From contig WGAU01000147.1 in NCBI GenBank assembly GCA_015494645.1, forward strand, positions 1 to 22,380: a DNA stretch of 22,380 bases. Reading direction: 5' to 3'. The stretch's first letter is position 1, and every line of letters begins with the position of its first letter. Made by a program: the position numbers and the translations under genes. The DNA comes from Aquificota bacterium. GTDB lineage: Bacteria; Thermosulfidibacterota; Thermosulfidibacteria; Thermosulfidibacterales; Thermosulfidibacteraceae. Below are positions 7,872 to 14,078 of this stretch, one piece after another. The notes beneath the pieces are model-generated. The model was given only the letters and a program-made list of their open reading frames with translations, was not told where the DNA came from and did not search any database.

Positions 7872-8722
7872 TGAGAGCCCCCTTTGTAAATTACCATATC
7901 TCCTATGTTTGCTCCCAAAATATCCGCGACTACCGAACATTTAGCCCTGAGCAAAAAGTAAACTGTCCTTGGAATGTCTTCCAGCGTTTCAAAGTTGCCC
8001 TGCCCTTTGCTGATTACTACATGGGCATCTCTGAAGAGATGCTTAAATTCGTTGGTGACCCTGTCCACTACAATCCCTGGGGCATCGGAACCGCTGTCTA
8101 TCACCTCGGCCACCTCATTCATCCCTACTTCTAAGGCATCCTCCATGGTGGCATCGTTTATTATGGGCTTGCTTCTTACGGCAAAAAAGACTTCTTTTCC
8201 CATATCCACCAACAATTCTACAAGCACTTTGTCAAACACTATTTCTCCAGCGTTATCTCCAATGTAAAGCACCTTATTAGCCTTTGCTAAATCGCTTTTG
8301 AGTTTGCTGTAATCATTTACTGCAAACGGTATTTCTTTGAAAGACGGCAGGTCTTCAAGGCGGAAGTTCTGGGATGCGCCAAAATCAATAATGTTACCTA
8401 TTACAGCAATCCGAACCGCTTCAAATAGGCCGTCTTCAGATTCCTCAACAAGCTTTTTCAGAGAAGAATACATATTCAAGGCCTTGCGATTGGATTCTTT
8501 TTTTATCTCTTTGTAAGGATCATCCACCCCAAGCTCCTCAGAGATTATGTTGTAAACATCCCTCGATAGATAGGGAGGCGGAACGCTGTCGTCGGCCTTA
8601 GATAGAACGGCCATAACCTTCCTAAGCACACGCTTTATATGGTTTTCAGATGCTCCTACCACATGGCATGTACTGATAACCTGTCTCAGAAAACAGGGGT
8701 AGCATTGGGAATTTATCACCAT
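7850..8722 (-). CDS. DUF89/ARMT1-like damage-control phosphatase
   Basis: The 290-residue protein matches the DUF89 family, metal-dependent phosphatases thought to destroy damaged or harmful phosphorylated metabolites. The N-terminal CYPC (Cys7, Cys10) marks the prokaryotic subfamily I. Further motifs are GNIIDFG (109-115), IGDNAGEIVFDK (154-165), RSKPIINDAT (183-192) and SKGQGNFETL (238-247), which together provide the Asp/Asn metal ligands and phosphate contacts. The start ATG 8722 has a perfect AGGAGG (8733-8738) 10 nt upstream. The CxxC lies so near the N-terminus that a later start is unlikely. Its first 77 bp overlap the previous gene in another frame, and its last 22 bp overlap the flavoprotein gene. 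Confidence 0.87.
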   Translation of the reverse strand: MVINSQCYPCFLRQVISTCHVVGASENHIKRVLRKVMAVLSKADDSVPPPYLSRDVYNIISEELGVDDPYKEIKKESNRKALNMYSSLKKLVEESEDGLFEAVRIAVIGNIIDFGASQNFRLEDLPSFKEIPFAVNDYSKLKSDLAKANKVLYIGDNAGEIVFDKVLVELLVDMGKEVFFAVRSKPIINDATMEDALEVGMNEVAEVIDSGSDAPGIVVDRVTNEFKHLFRDAHVVISKGQGNFETLEDIPRTVYFLLRAKCSVVADILGANIGDMVIYKGGSQCHGLLL

Positions 8723-9785
8723 CTGCCGTTAACCTCCTGCCTTTGAATACAGCAAAACCAGCTGTTTTTCTAAACGAAGGTAGGATCTTTCTCAATCCCT
8801 CTGAATCCAGTTCACCTTTTCTTCTCAGATTGAGAATTCTGCGGGCTGTTTTGGGTCCTATTCCTGGTACTCTGATAAGGGTACGATAGTCGGCTATGGC
8901 GAGATCCACGGGAAACAGATGGGGATTTCTCAAGGCCCAGCCTGTTTTGACATCTATATTTAGTGGGAGTCTATCCCCGTCCAAAAGTTCCTTCCAGAAA
9001 AAGCCATAGCGCTGGATCAAAAATGAAGCTTCGTAAAGTCTTTTCTCCCTGATCCTGCTTCCCTCAGGAAGATGTTCCATAGGGGTGTGACTTATGGGAA
9101 CAAAAGCTTTGAAATATACCCTGCATACTCCCATGGAAAACAGTTTGGCCATAAGCTTGAGGTAGTCCACATCACTATCTGTACCGTAGTCCACCACAAA
9201 CTGTGTGGTTCCTTTGATCTTTGATAGAACCTTCAAGCCATACCAAAGGCTCTTTTCTGCCATTAACATCTCTAAGCCAGAGGTGCTGGGAGCTTCCAGA
9301 TTGAAGGACATCCTTGAGGCAAACTTCTGGTAGTAAGCGATTGCATCCAGGGGCACACCAGGTAGCACCTTGAGGTGTATATATCCGCGAAAGCCTCTGT
9401 GTCTAAGGATCTTAGCCACCTCTCCCATTTTGACAAAGGTTTCCTCAGCATTGTTTCCTACACCGGAGGAAAGAAAAAGGCCTTTAATAAAACCCTTTTC
9501 GTACAGCTCCTCTGTGGCTCTAACCAGCTCAAAAACGTCAAAAGAAACCCTTTCCACGCGATCTCTGTCTTTACGGTTGGAGCAATAACCACAATTTCTT
9601 TCACATCTATTGGTAAAAAGCACCTTCAACAGGGGAATCTTTCCCGACGGTGAGGCGGCGTGGTAGATTCCGGGTACAGACAGATTTCTCTCGTATCCTT
9701 CCCACATGGCACAGACATCAAACTTGGAATGAACTCCCAGCACGCAAAGCTTCCTGTAGGTGTCAAAGGAAAGTTTTACAAGCAT
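8646..9785 (-). CDS. Putative DNA modification/repair radical SAM protein with HhH tail (COG4277-like)
   Basis: CERNCGYC (Cys61, 65, 68) is the CxxxCxxC radical SAM cluster motif. The surrounding FTNRCERNCGYCSNRKDRD, LFLSSGV and NLEAPS are typical of the COG4277 group (predicted DNA-binding proteins with a helix-hairpin-helix). The C-terminal HhH is clear: LIRVPGIGPKTARRIL at about 303-318. Family members in other genomes often stand beside a UDG-like gene and are annotated as putative DNA modification or repair proteins; no such partner is seen here and the function is not established. The final 24 residues or so (from GDKFPML) have no family look and are encoded by the 77-bp overlap with the DUF89 gene. 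Start ATG 9785 lies 3 nt after the hisH stop. Confidence 0.85.
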   Translation of the reverse strand: MLVKLSFDTYRKLCVLGVHSKFDVCAMWEGYERNLSVPGIYHAASPSGKIPLLKVLFTNRCERNCGYCSNRKDRDRVERVSFDVFELVRATEELYEKGFIKGLFLSSGVGNNAEETFVKMGEVAKILRHRGFRGYIHLKVLPGVPLDAIAYYQKFASRMSFNLEAPSTSGLEMLMAEKSLWYGLKVLSKIKGTTQFVVDYGTDSDVDYLKLMAKLFSMGVCRVYFKAFVPISHTPMEHLPEGSRIREKRLYEASFLIQRYGFFWKELLDGDRLPLNIDVKTGWALRNPHLFPVDLAIADYRTLIRVPGIGPKTARRILNLRRKGELDSEGLRKILPSFRKTAGFAVFKGRRLTADGDKFPMLPLFSETGYQYMPCGRSI

Positions 9786-9788
9786 TAC

Positions 9789-10388
9789 TTAAAGCTTTGC
9801 AAAGTTGTCCAGTATTAGAAGGCCTTTCTTCTGGCTCTTTTCCGGATGGAACTGAGTGGCAAATATGTTATCTTTGTTTATCATAGAAACGAACTTCACT
9901 CCGTAGTCCGTTACGGTAGCCGTGACGCTATCTTCATCGGGCACCACATAGTAGGAATGAACAAAGTAGAAGTAGTCCCCGTCTTTCACGCCTTCAAGCA
10001 GAGGATTTTTGTTTACAATCTCTATCTGGTTCCAGCCCATGTGGGGTATCTTCATCCCTTTGGCAAAGCGCACAACCTTTCCCTTAACAATACCAAGACC
10101 CTCAACGGGACCGAACTCCTCACTGTAGGTAAATAGCAGTTGCAAGCCCAGACATATACCCAAGAAAGGCTTTCCCGATCTAACAAAGTCTAAAACGGCC
10201 TCTGCAAGTCCCATTTTCCTCAGGTTGTCCATGCAGTCTCCGAAAGCTCCCACTCCCGGCAGTACCACTTTGTCTGCCTTTAAAATAACTTCGGGATCGC
10301 TGGTTATGACGGCGTTGTACCCAAGGTATTCAAAGGCCTTTTGGACGCTTCTCAGATTTCCCCTGCCGTAATCAACAACAACTATCAT
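9789..10388 (-). CDS. hisH: Imidazole glycerol phosphate synthase, glutamine amidotransferase subunit
   Basis: HisH hydrolyses glutamine and channels ammonia to HisF, forming imidazole glycerol phosphate and AICAR in histidine synthesis. The 199-residue protein is a class I glutaminase: VDYGRGNLRSV at the start, the oxyanion-strand motif PGVGAFGDCM, nucleophile Cys79 in GICLGLQLL, and His181/Glu183 in FHPEKS. PHMGWNQ and FYFVHSYY are HisH-specific. It overlaps hisB by 4 bp (ATGA), so the two are probably translationally coupled. HisF and the other histidine genes are not in the window. Confidence 0.96.
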   Translation of the reverse strand: MIVVVDYGRGNLRSVQKAFEYLGYNAVITSDPEVILKADKVVLPGVGAFGDCMDNLRKMGLAEAVLDFVRSGKPFLGICLGLQLLFTYSEEFGPVEGLGIVKGKVVRFAKGMKIPHMGWNQIEIVNKNPLLEGVKDGDYFYFVHSYYVVPDEDSVTATVTDYGVKFVSMINKDNIFATQFHPEKSQKKGLLILDNFAKL

Positions 10389-10963
10389 AGTACCCCTTTG
10401 GTGCTGGGGATATCTTCTCCTTTAACCTCAAAGGCCTGCTTGAATGCTCTTGCAACTGCTTTAAAAATAGCCTCCAGCATATGGTGCGAATTTTTTCCTG
10501 CAAGAATCCGAACGTGAAGGGTTAGCTTAGCTTCCCTGGAAAGGGCTGTAAAAAATTCTTCAACCAGTTCAACGGGAAGATCACCCACTTTCTCTGCGGG
10601 GATGCTTCCTTCTATATAGAAGCCTCCCCTACCAGACACATCCACAGCTGCCATGGCAAGGGCCTCGTCCATGGGAACCACAGCGTGACCAAACCTCACG
10701 ATGCCTGCTCTGTCTCCAAAGGCTTGATCAAGAGCCCGTCCCAAAACTATGCCAATGTCCTCTATTGTATGGTGAAGATCCACATGCACATCTCCTTTAG
10801 CTTTTATGAACAGAGAAACACCACTGTGTTTTGCTAAAGACTCCAGCATGTGGCTGAAGAATCCAGATGGGACATCTCCCTCGAAGGTTCCCTTGCCATC
10901 CAAGCGGACTTCTAATTCTATATCCGTTTCCTTAGTCTTTCTCTTCACTCGAGCTTGCCTCAT
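10385..10963 (-). CDS. hisB: Imidazoleglycerol-phosphate dehydratase
   Basis: The monofunctional HisB dehydrates imidazole glycerol phosphate to imidazole acetol phosphate, two steps before histidinol phosphate. The 192-residue protein has the two manganese-binding HHxxE-type motifs, DLHHTIEDIG (His64, His65, Glu68) and SHHMLEA (His160, His161, Glu164), plus FFSHML (His38). It lacks the N-terminal histidinol-phosphatase domain of the E. coli fusion. The N-terminus RQARVKRKTKETDIELEV fits the family, supporting ATG 10963, although GTG 10951 with GAGG upstream is possible. It overlaps the phasin-like gene by 32 bp and hisH by 4 bp. Confidence 0.96.
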   Translation of the reverse strand: MRQARVKRKTKETDIELEVRLDGKGTFEGDVPSGFFSHMLESLAKHSGVSLFIKAKGDVHVDLHHTIEDIGIVLGRALDQAFGDRAGIVRFGHAVVPMDEALAMAAVDVSGRGGFYIEGSIPAEKVGDLPVELVEEFFTALSREAKLTLHVRILAGKNSHHMLEAIFKAVARAFKQAFEVKGEDIPSTKGVL

Positions 10964-11249
10964 CCTGCTGCCTCAGGAGTTCCTTTAGCTGGTCAATCTC
11001 TTTCCTTAGCATCCTTATATCAGAAGCTGTGGGAATATCCAGCCTCTTAAGCATACCTCTAAAAGTTTTCTCCAGCAAGGACACTGGCTCGCTTTCCGAC
11101 ACGGATCTCAAGCGTTGTCCAAGCTCTTTCTCCTTTGCTTTTCCCTTCTTCTCGAGTTCCTCAAGCACCTTTTCTACCCTTTCTTCAGCAACGGCAAGAA
11201 CACCCAGTCCACACAAGAAAATCCTTTCCAGTAAATCTCTATCGCCCAT
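10932..11249 (-). CDS. Phasin-like small coiled-coil protein
   Basis: A 105-residue, highly charged helical protein resembling the phasin/polyhydroxyalkanoate granule-associated group: a hydrophobic first helix (LLERIFLCGLGVLAVAEERVEKVLEEL), a Lys/Glu-rich middle, then LKRLDIPTASDIRMLRKEIDQLKELLR, a proline-broken hinge followed by a heptad-like coiled coil, which is the most diagnostic part. No polyhydroxyalkanoate genes are nearby, so a role in granule binding is not implied; a structural or chaperone-like role is equally possible. ATG 11249 has GGGGG 7 nt upstream; the reading frame stays open for 99 codons further upstream but that part looks non-coding. It is the first gene of the minus-strand operon and is divergent from the glycosyltransferase gene (49 nt apart). 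Confidence 0.7.
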   Translation of the reverse strand: MGDRDLLERIFLCGLGVLAVAEERVEKVLEELEKKGKAKEKELGQRLRSVSESEPVSLLEKTFRGMLKRLDIPTASDIRMLRKEIDQLKELLRQQDEASSSEEKD

Positions 11250-11298
11250 GACCTGTCCCCCTTTACATATCTTGAGGCTTCCTCTAAGTAATTTATCC

Positions 11299-12816
11299 AT
11301 GCCGAATCTCAAAAACAAGCTTAAGTTGCTTTTGGTAATTGCTTTCTTCTCCCTTACGGTCTTCCCAACTTTGGGAAGGGTTTCTCTGTGGGAAATAGAT
11401 GAGGGAAGGTATCTGGGTCCTGCACGTAACGCTATTGAGTATGGGAAATGGCTCATTCCTGAATACAACGGGGGACCAAGGATACAAAAGCCTCCTCTCA
11501 TGGTATGGCTTGTAGCTGCAAGTTCCTTTTTAGTAAACAACGGCAAAGTGGACGAATTCTCTGCCAGACTGCCCTCTGCCTTAGCTGCTTTAGGAGTGCT
11601 GCTTTTGGTTTACATTATGGTAGTGCAGGAGACGGAGGATGAGGAACTTGCCCTCTGGTCGGTATTTGTACTTTCCTCATCGCTTCTCTTTGTAAAGCAT
11701 GCGAGATTTGCTATCACAGACATGGTGCTTTTGTTCTTTATTACCGCGACCATATTTTCCTTAACCAGATCCATAAGAACTGGAAGAGGAACATATCTTT
11801 ATTTGGCTGCCATATTTTCCGCCTTGGGCTTTTTGGTTAAGGGACCTGTGGCTGTTGTGGTACCCGGCATCATATACCTGCTTTTAGCCTATTCCGAAAG
11901 AGAGCTATCCTCTATACCATGGAAGCACATGCCTTTTGCCTTTCTGCTGTTTCTCACCCTTGCTCTTCCGTGGCCGCTTCTGGCGGGCAGGGAATTTTGG
12001 AGGGAGTTTATCTTAAGATCAAACCTACAAAGGGCCGTTAGCAATCCTTCGTGGAAGACCTCCATATTTTTCTACATCACGAACTTTCCTGCTCACTTCG
12101 TGGTACCTTCTGTACTCATACCCGCAACTGCTTGTGCTTTAAAAAGGTATTCCACAAGGCCGTTGACCTTATTCGCGGTATGGTTTGCTTCGGTTTTTGT
12201 GCTATTCTCAATCTTCGACACCAAAAGATCTTCCTATATTCTGCCTGCCTACCCGGCTGCTGCAGTGCTTGTGGCTTTTGTCTTTGTAAGGGCTTTCAAA
12301 AGTGTTAAATGCGAAAGATTTATTAAGCTGGCAAAGCATCTGGTTTTTGCCGTTTTTACAGGGATATATCTGTGGTTCATAGCCACTTTAGCAAAGTACA
12401 AAGCCCCTGCAAAGTTTTACCTGCTCGCCTCAGTTTGTTTTGCGTCTATTTTGACAATTCTCTGGCTCTCAAAAAAAAAGCCAAAGCACTTCATAGTTCT
12501 ATCATGCGCCATTTTTGCCTTAACATACACCAACCTTTATCAACCTGTGGCTGACAAGATATACCATTCCCCCAAGATATGCATTGAACGGATGAAATCT
12601 ATTGTTGGCAATGCTCCCCTTTACATTTACGGGTCCCTCAGAGCCAACGAGTATTGGTACTGGCAGAGGAGAACTATCCCGGATGTAGAAGGTGCCTTAA
12701 CCACTCCTTACTACTTCTACACCAGAAAAAAGCACATCAAACTCTACGGCCTTTACCGCAAAATTTTGTGCTGTGCTTACCAAAAAGAAAGACTATGTTT
12801 GTATAAAATGGAATAA
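11299..12816 (+). CDS. ArnT-like (GT83/PMT family) integral-membrane glycosyltransferase
   Basis: A 505-residue polytopic membrane protein with about ten to twelve hydrophobic segments. After TM1 (about 8-26) comes LWEIDEGRYLG, whose Asp34-Glu35 is the catalytic-loop signature of lipid-phosphate-sugar glycosyltransferases (ArnT/PMT). NGGPRIQKPPLMVWL (57-71) is the matching KPPL motif, and FLVKGPVAVVVPG and FDTKRSSYILPAYPA are further family marks. Such enzymes move a sugar from an undecaprenyl-phosphate donor to lipid A or another envelope acceptor on the outer face of the inner membrane; donor and acceptor are unknown here. ATG 11299 lacks a clear ribosome binding site; the longer open frame to 11029 is antisense to the phasin gene and unlikely. 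It is a single-gene unit followed by the decayed insertion sequence. Confidence 0.85.
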   Translation: MPNLKNKLKLLLVIAFFSLTVFPTLGRVSLWEIDEGRYLGPARNAIEYGKWLIPEYNGGPRIQKPPLMVWLVAASSFLVNNGKVDEFSARLPSALAALGVLLLVYIMVVQETEDEELALWSVFVLSSSLLFVKHARFAITDMVLLFFITATIFSLTRSIRTGRGTYLYLAAIFSALGFLVKGPVAVVVPGIIYLLLAYSERELSSIPWKHMPFAFLLFLTLALPWPLLAGREFWREFILRSNLQRAVSNPSWKTSIFFYITNFPAHFVVPSVLIPATACALKRYSTRPLTLFAVWFASVFVLFSIFDTKRSSYILPAYPAAAVLVAFVFVRAFKSVKCERFIKLAKHLVFAVFTGIYLWFIATLAKYKAPAKFYLLASVCFASILTILWLSKKKPKHFIVLSCAIFALTYTNLYQPVADKIYHSPKICIERMKSIVGNAPLYIYGSLRANEYWYWQRRTIPDVEGALTTPYYFYTRKKHIKLYGLYRKILCCAYQKERLCLYKME

Positions 12817-12852
12817 TGTTAGGACAAAAATTAAGGGGCTTTTGTATAGTGC

Positions 12853-12875
12853 TCTAAGATAAAAATGTTCTTAGA
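12853..12875. repeat. Small inverted repeat downstream of the glycosyltransferase gene
   Basis: TCTAAGA (12853-12859) and TCTTAGA (12869-12875) form a perfect 7-bp stem with a 9-nt loop, about 37 nt after the glycosyltransferase stop. No T-run follows on either strand, so it is a poor intrinsic terminator. It overlaps the end of the transposase remnant and may be chance. Confidence 0.3.
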
Positions 12876-13283
12876 CTATCACAAAGTTGACCCATCCAAT
12901 GTTCTCTACCCAAAACTTTGTGCCGTCTATTCCAAGGATGCTTCGTGACTCTGTAGCTTTGGGCTTCTTCTTGGGAACTCTGGTGACTTTTAAGAGGGAT
13001 AGTTAGTTAGAAGAACCTTTATTTCTTTCAGAAGCTTTGTGTTAAAGGGAGTTTCTTTTTCTTTCTGGCTTCGCAGACAAACTGGACTTTGCAACGTGCC
13101 TATAGAAAGTGCTTCTTTTTACTTCCATGGCCTTAAGCACAAGCCTTGCAGGATATTCTTTTGAGAGTTCCAGGTCTGGTATTTCCTGCACAGTTCAGCT
13201 ATTGAAGTTTCTCCCTTCAGTCCATCAAGGACAATAGCAACTTTGGTCTCAGGACCATATTTCCTGCTGGTTCTGGTTCCCAT
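12871..13283 (-). pseudogene. Fragmented IS3-family transposase (orfA-orfB remnants)
   Basis: Read from ATG 13283, the first about 36 residues (RKYGPETKVAIVLDGLKG, TSIAELCRKYQ) are the OrfA helix-turn-helix N-terminus. This frame then runs off the family pattern and stops at 13119. A second frame picks up OrfB sequence: SKEYPARLVLKAMEVKRS, then TFYRHVAK. A third frame continues with LNTKLLKEIKVLLTNYPS, normally followed by GYRR but here a stop. The last piece has SRSILGIDGTKFWVENIGWVNFVIV, abridged here as GIDGTKFW and GWVNFVIV, the start of the DDE integrase core with its first Asp, ending at a TAA at 12871. Most of orfA, the middle of orfB and the entire C-terminal catalytic half are lost through deletions, with at least two frame changes. 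Confidence 0.78.
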
Positions 13284-13324
13284 TGCTCCCTTCCATATTA
13301 ATAGTTTGAATTGTCCCCTGTCTG

Positions 13325-13353
13325 TTGAATTCCGATTCTCCGTGGCGTATGAG
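13325..13353 (+). promoter_or_regulatory. Possible promoter of the rpmI-rplT block
   Basis: TTGAAT (13325-13330) and TATGAG (13348-13353) are separated by 17 nt, each with 4 of 6 matches to the sigma70 consensus. They lie just outside the insertion-sequence remnant and about 125 nt before rpmI. The rest of the leader, to 13478, has no gene; it contains a hairpin at 13400-13417 (TATCAA, 6-nt loop, TTGATA). Judged by eye, weak. Confidence 0.28.
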
Positions 13354-13399
13354 TTTAACTATCAGCATGGCTTGTTTTATTACAGCGTGCACCTGCAAG

Positions 13400-13417
13400 T
13401 ATCAATGGGGCTTGATA
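13400..13417 (+). promoter_or_regulatory. Hairpin in the rpmI leader
   Basis: TATCAA (13400-13405), loop TGGGGC, TTGATA (13412-13417): a perfect 6-bp stem, extendable by a G-U and an A-U pair. It lies about 60 nt before the rpmI start. In other bacteria L20 represses its own operon by binding structured RNA in this position, so a regulatory role is conceivable, but I could not recognise the known L20-leader architecture. Confidence 0.25.
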
Positions 13418-13478
13418 TTGCTCTTTAAAAGTGTTAATCCTCGCTGCTTGATAAAGTTCGGCAAGGGAGGTGTTCTTT

Positions 13479-13679
13479 ATGCCTAAGATGAAAACTAACA
13501 AAAGTGCAGCCAAGAGGTTCAAGGTTACTGCCAAGGGCAAGGTAAAAAGGAGAAAAGCCAACAAGAGTCATTTGAATGAAGAGAAGCCTGCCAAGAGGAA
13601 GAGAAGACTGAGAAGGCCTACTGTCCTTGTCAAGGAGGAGATGAAGAGAGTCAAGAAGTTGTTGCCTTATGCATTCTGA
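13479..13679 (+). CDS. rpmI: 50S ribosomal protein L35
   Basis: The 66-residue basic protein begins MPKMKTNKSAAKRFKVTAKG, the L35 signature, and ends with the typical VKEEMKRVKKLLPYAF. Length matches the family. ATG 13479 has AAGGGAGG 8 nt upstream; the in-frame ATG three codons earlier overlaps the spacing and is not used. It precedes rplT by 30 nt, the normal rpmI-rplT order, but infC, which usually comes first, is absent: the decayed insertion sequence lies there instead. Confidence 0.96.
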   Translation: MPKMKTNKSAAKRFKVTAKGKVKRRKANKSHLNEEKPAKRKRRLRRPTVLVKEEMKRVKKLLPYAF

Positions 13680-13709
13680 TCAAAAAGATGACCTTGGGAG
13701 GTTGAGGAT

Positions 13710-14075
13710 ATGAGGGTTAAAGGTGGACCCAAGACCCGTTGGAGAAGGAAGAAATGGCTGAAAATGGCCAAGGGCTACTGGGGTGCTAAAAGCAGGTGCT
13801 ACAGCATAGCCAAGCAAACCGTTATAAAAGCGTTAACCTATGCCTACAGGGATAGAAAGGTAAGGAAGAGGGAATTTAGAAGGCTTTGGATCCTCAGGAT
13901 TAACGCTGCTGCTCGCCAGCATGGTTTGAAATATAGCCAGTTTATCCATGGCTTGAAGCTGGCTGGTGTGGAAGTGAACAGAAAGATGCTGGCGGAGCTT
14001 GCGGTGAACAGCCCTGAAACTTTCAAATATTTGGTTGACGTGGCCAAGGAAGCTTTAGAAGGCAAGGCTGCTTAG
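13710..14075 (+). CDS. rplT: 50S ribosomal protein L20
   Basis: L20 binds 23S rRNA early in large-subunit assembly and, in some bacteria, represses its own mRNA. The 121-residue protein has the basic N-terminal extension (RVKGGPKTRWRRKKWLKMAKGYWGAK, abridged) and the globular domain with RRLWILRINAAARQHGLKYS and FIHGLKLAGVEVNRKMLAELA. ATG 13710 is preceded by GGGAGG. It ends 3 nt before the RCK-domain gene. Confidence 0.97.
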   Translation: MRVKGGPKTRWRRKKWLKMAKGYWGAKSRCYSIAKQTVIKALTYAYRDRKVRKREFRRLWILRINAAARQHGLKYSQFIHGLKLAGVEVNRKMLAELAVNSPETFKYLVDVAKEALEGKAA

Positions 14076-14078
14076 CGT

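Larger units (their letters stand above)
12822..13316 (-). mobile_element. Decayed IS3-family insertion sequence remnant
   Basis: The stretch between the glycosyltransferase and rpmI holds fragments of an IS3-type transposase on the minus strand. The outermost match is GGACAA at 12822-12827 and its reverse complement TTGTCC at 13311-13316, facing each other as possible remains of terminal inverted repeats (only 6 bp identical, so the ends are uncertain). At about 0.5 kb the element has lost well over half of a normal IS3-family length of 1.2-1.5 kb. No target-site duplication is evident. It cannot be active. Confidence 0.6.

Noticed and set aside
7872..7940. Longer start for the NMO-like protein
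   Set aside because: The added 23 residues lie inside the DUF89 gene and have no family likeness; ATG 7871 has AAGGGGG upstream.
7357..7944. A 195-codon plus-strand frame antisense to the NMO-like gene
   Set aside because: Ser/Pro/Thr-rich composition typical of a mirror frame; the opposite strand has clear NMO motifs.
11029..11298. N-terminal extension of 90 residues on the glycosyltransferase
   Set aside because: It is antisense to the phasin-like gene, is Ser/Pro-rich without family similarity, and the normal family N-terminus begins at 11299.
11250..11546. N-terminal extension of 99 residues on the phasin-like protein
   Set aside because: It is antisense to the glycosyltransferase start; a good ribosome binding site lies directly before ATG 11249.
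12853..12875. Rho-independent terminator after the glycosyltransferase
   Set aside because: The 7-bp stem is AT-rich and lacks a T-run on either strand.
12817..13478. CRISPR array, tRNA or small RNA in the only long gene-poor stretch
   Set aside because: No regularly spaced repeats and no cloverleaf or T-loop sequence; the region is accounted for by a transposase remnant and a leader.
13243..13564. Open frames on both strands between the insertion-sequence remnant and rpmI, including a hydrophobic 69-residue frame on the minus strand
   Set aside because: They overlap the rpmI coding sequence or the transposase remnant, have no good ribosome binding site and no family resemblance; the hydrophobic look comes from reading Lys-rich L35 codons in antisense.
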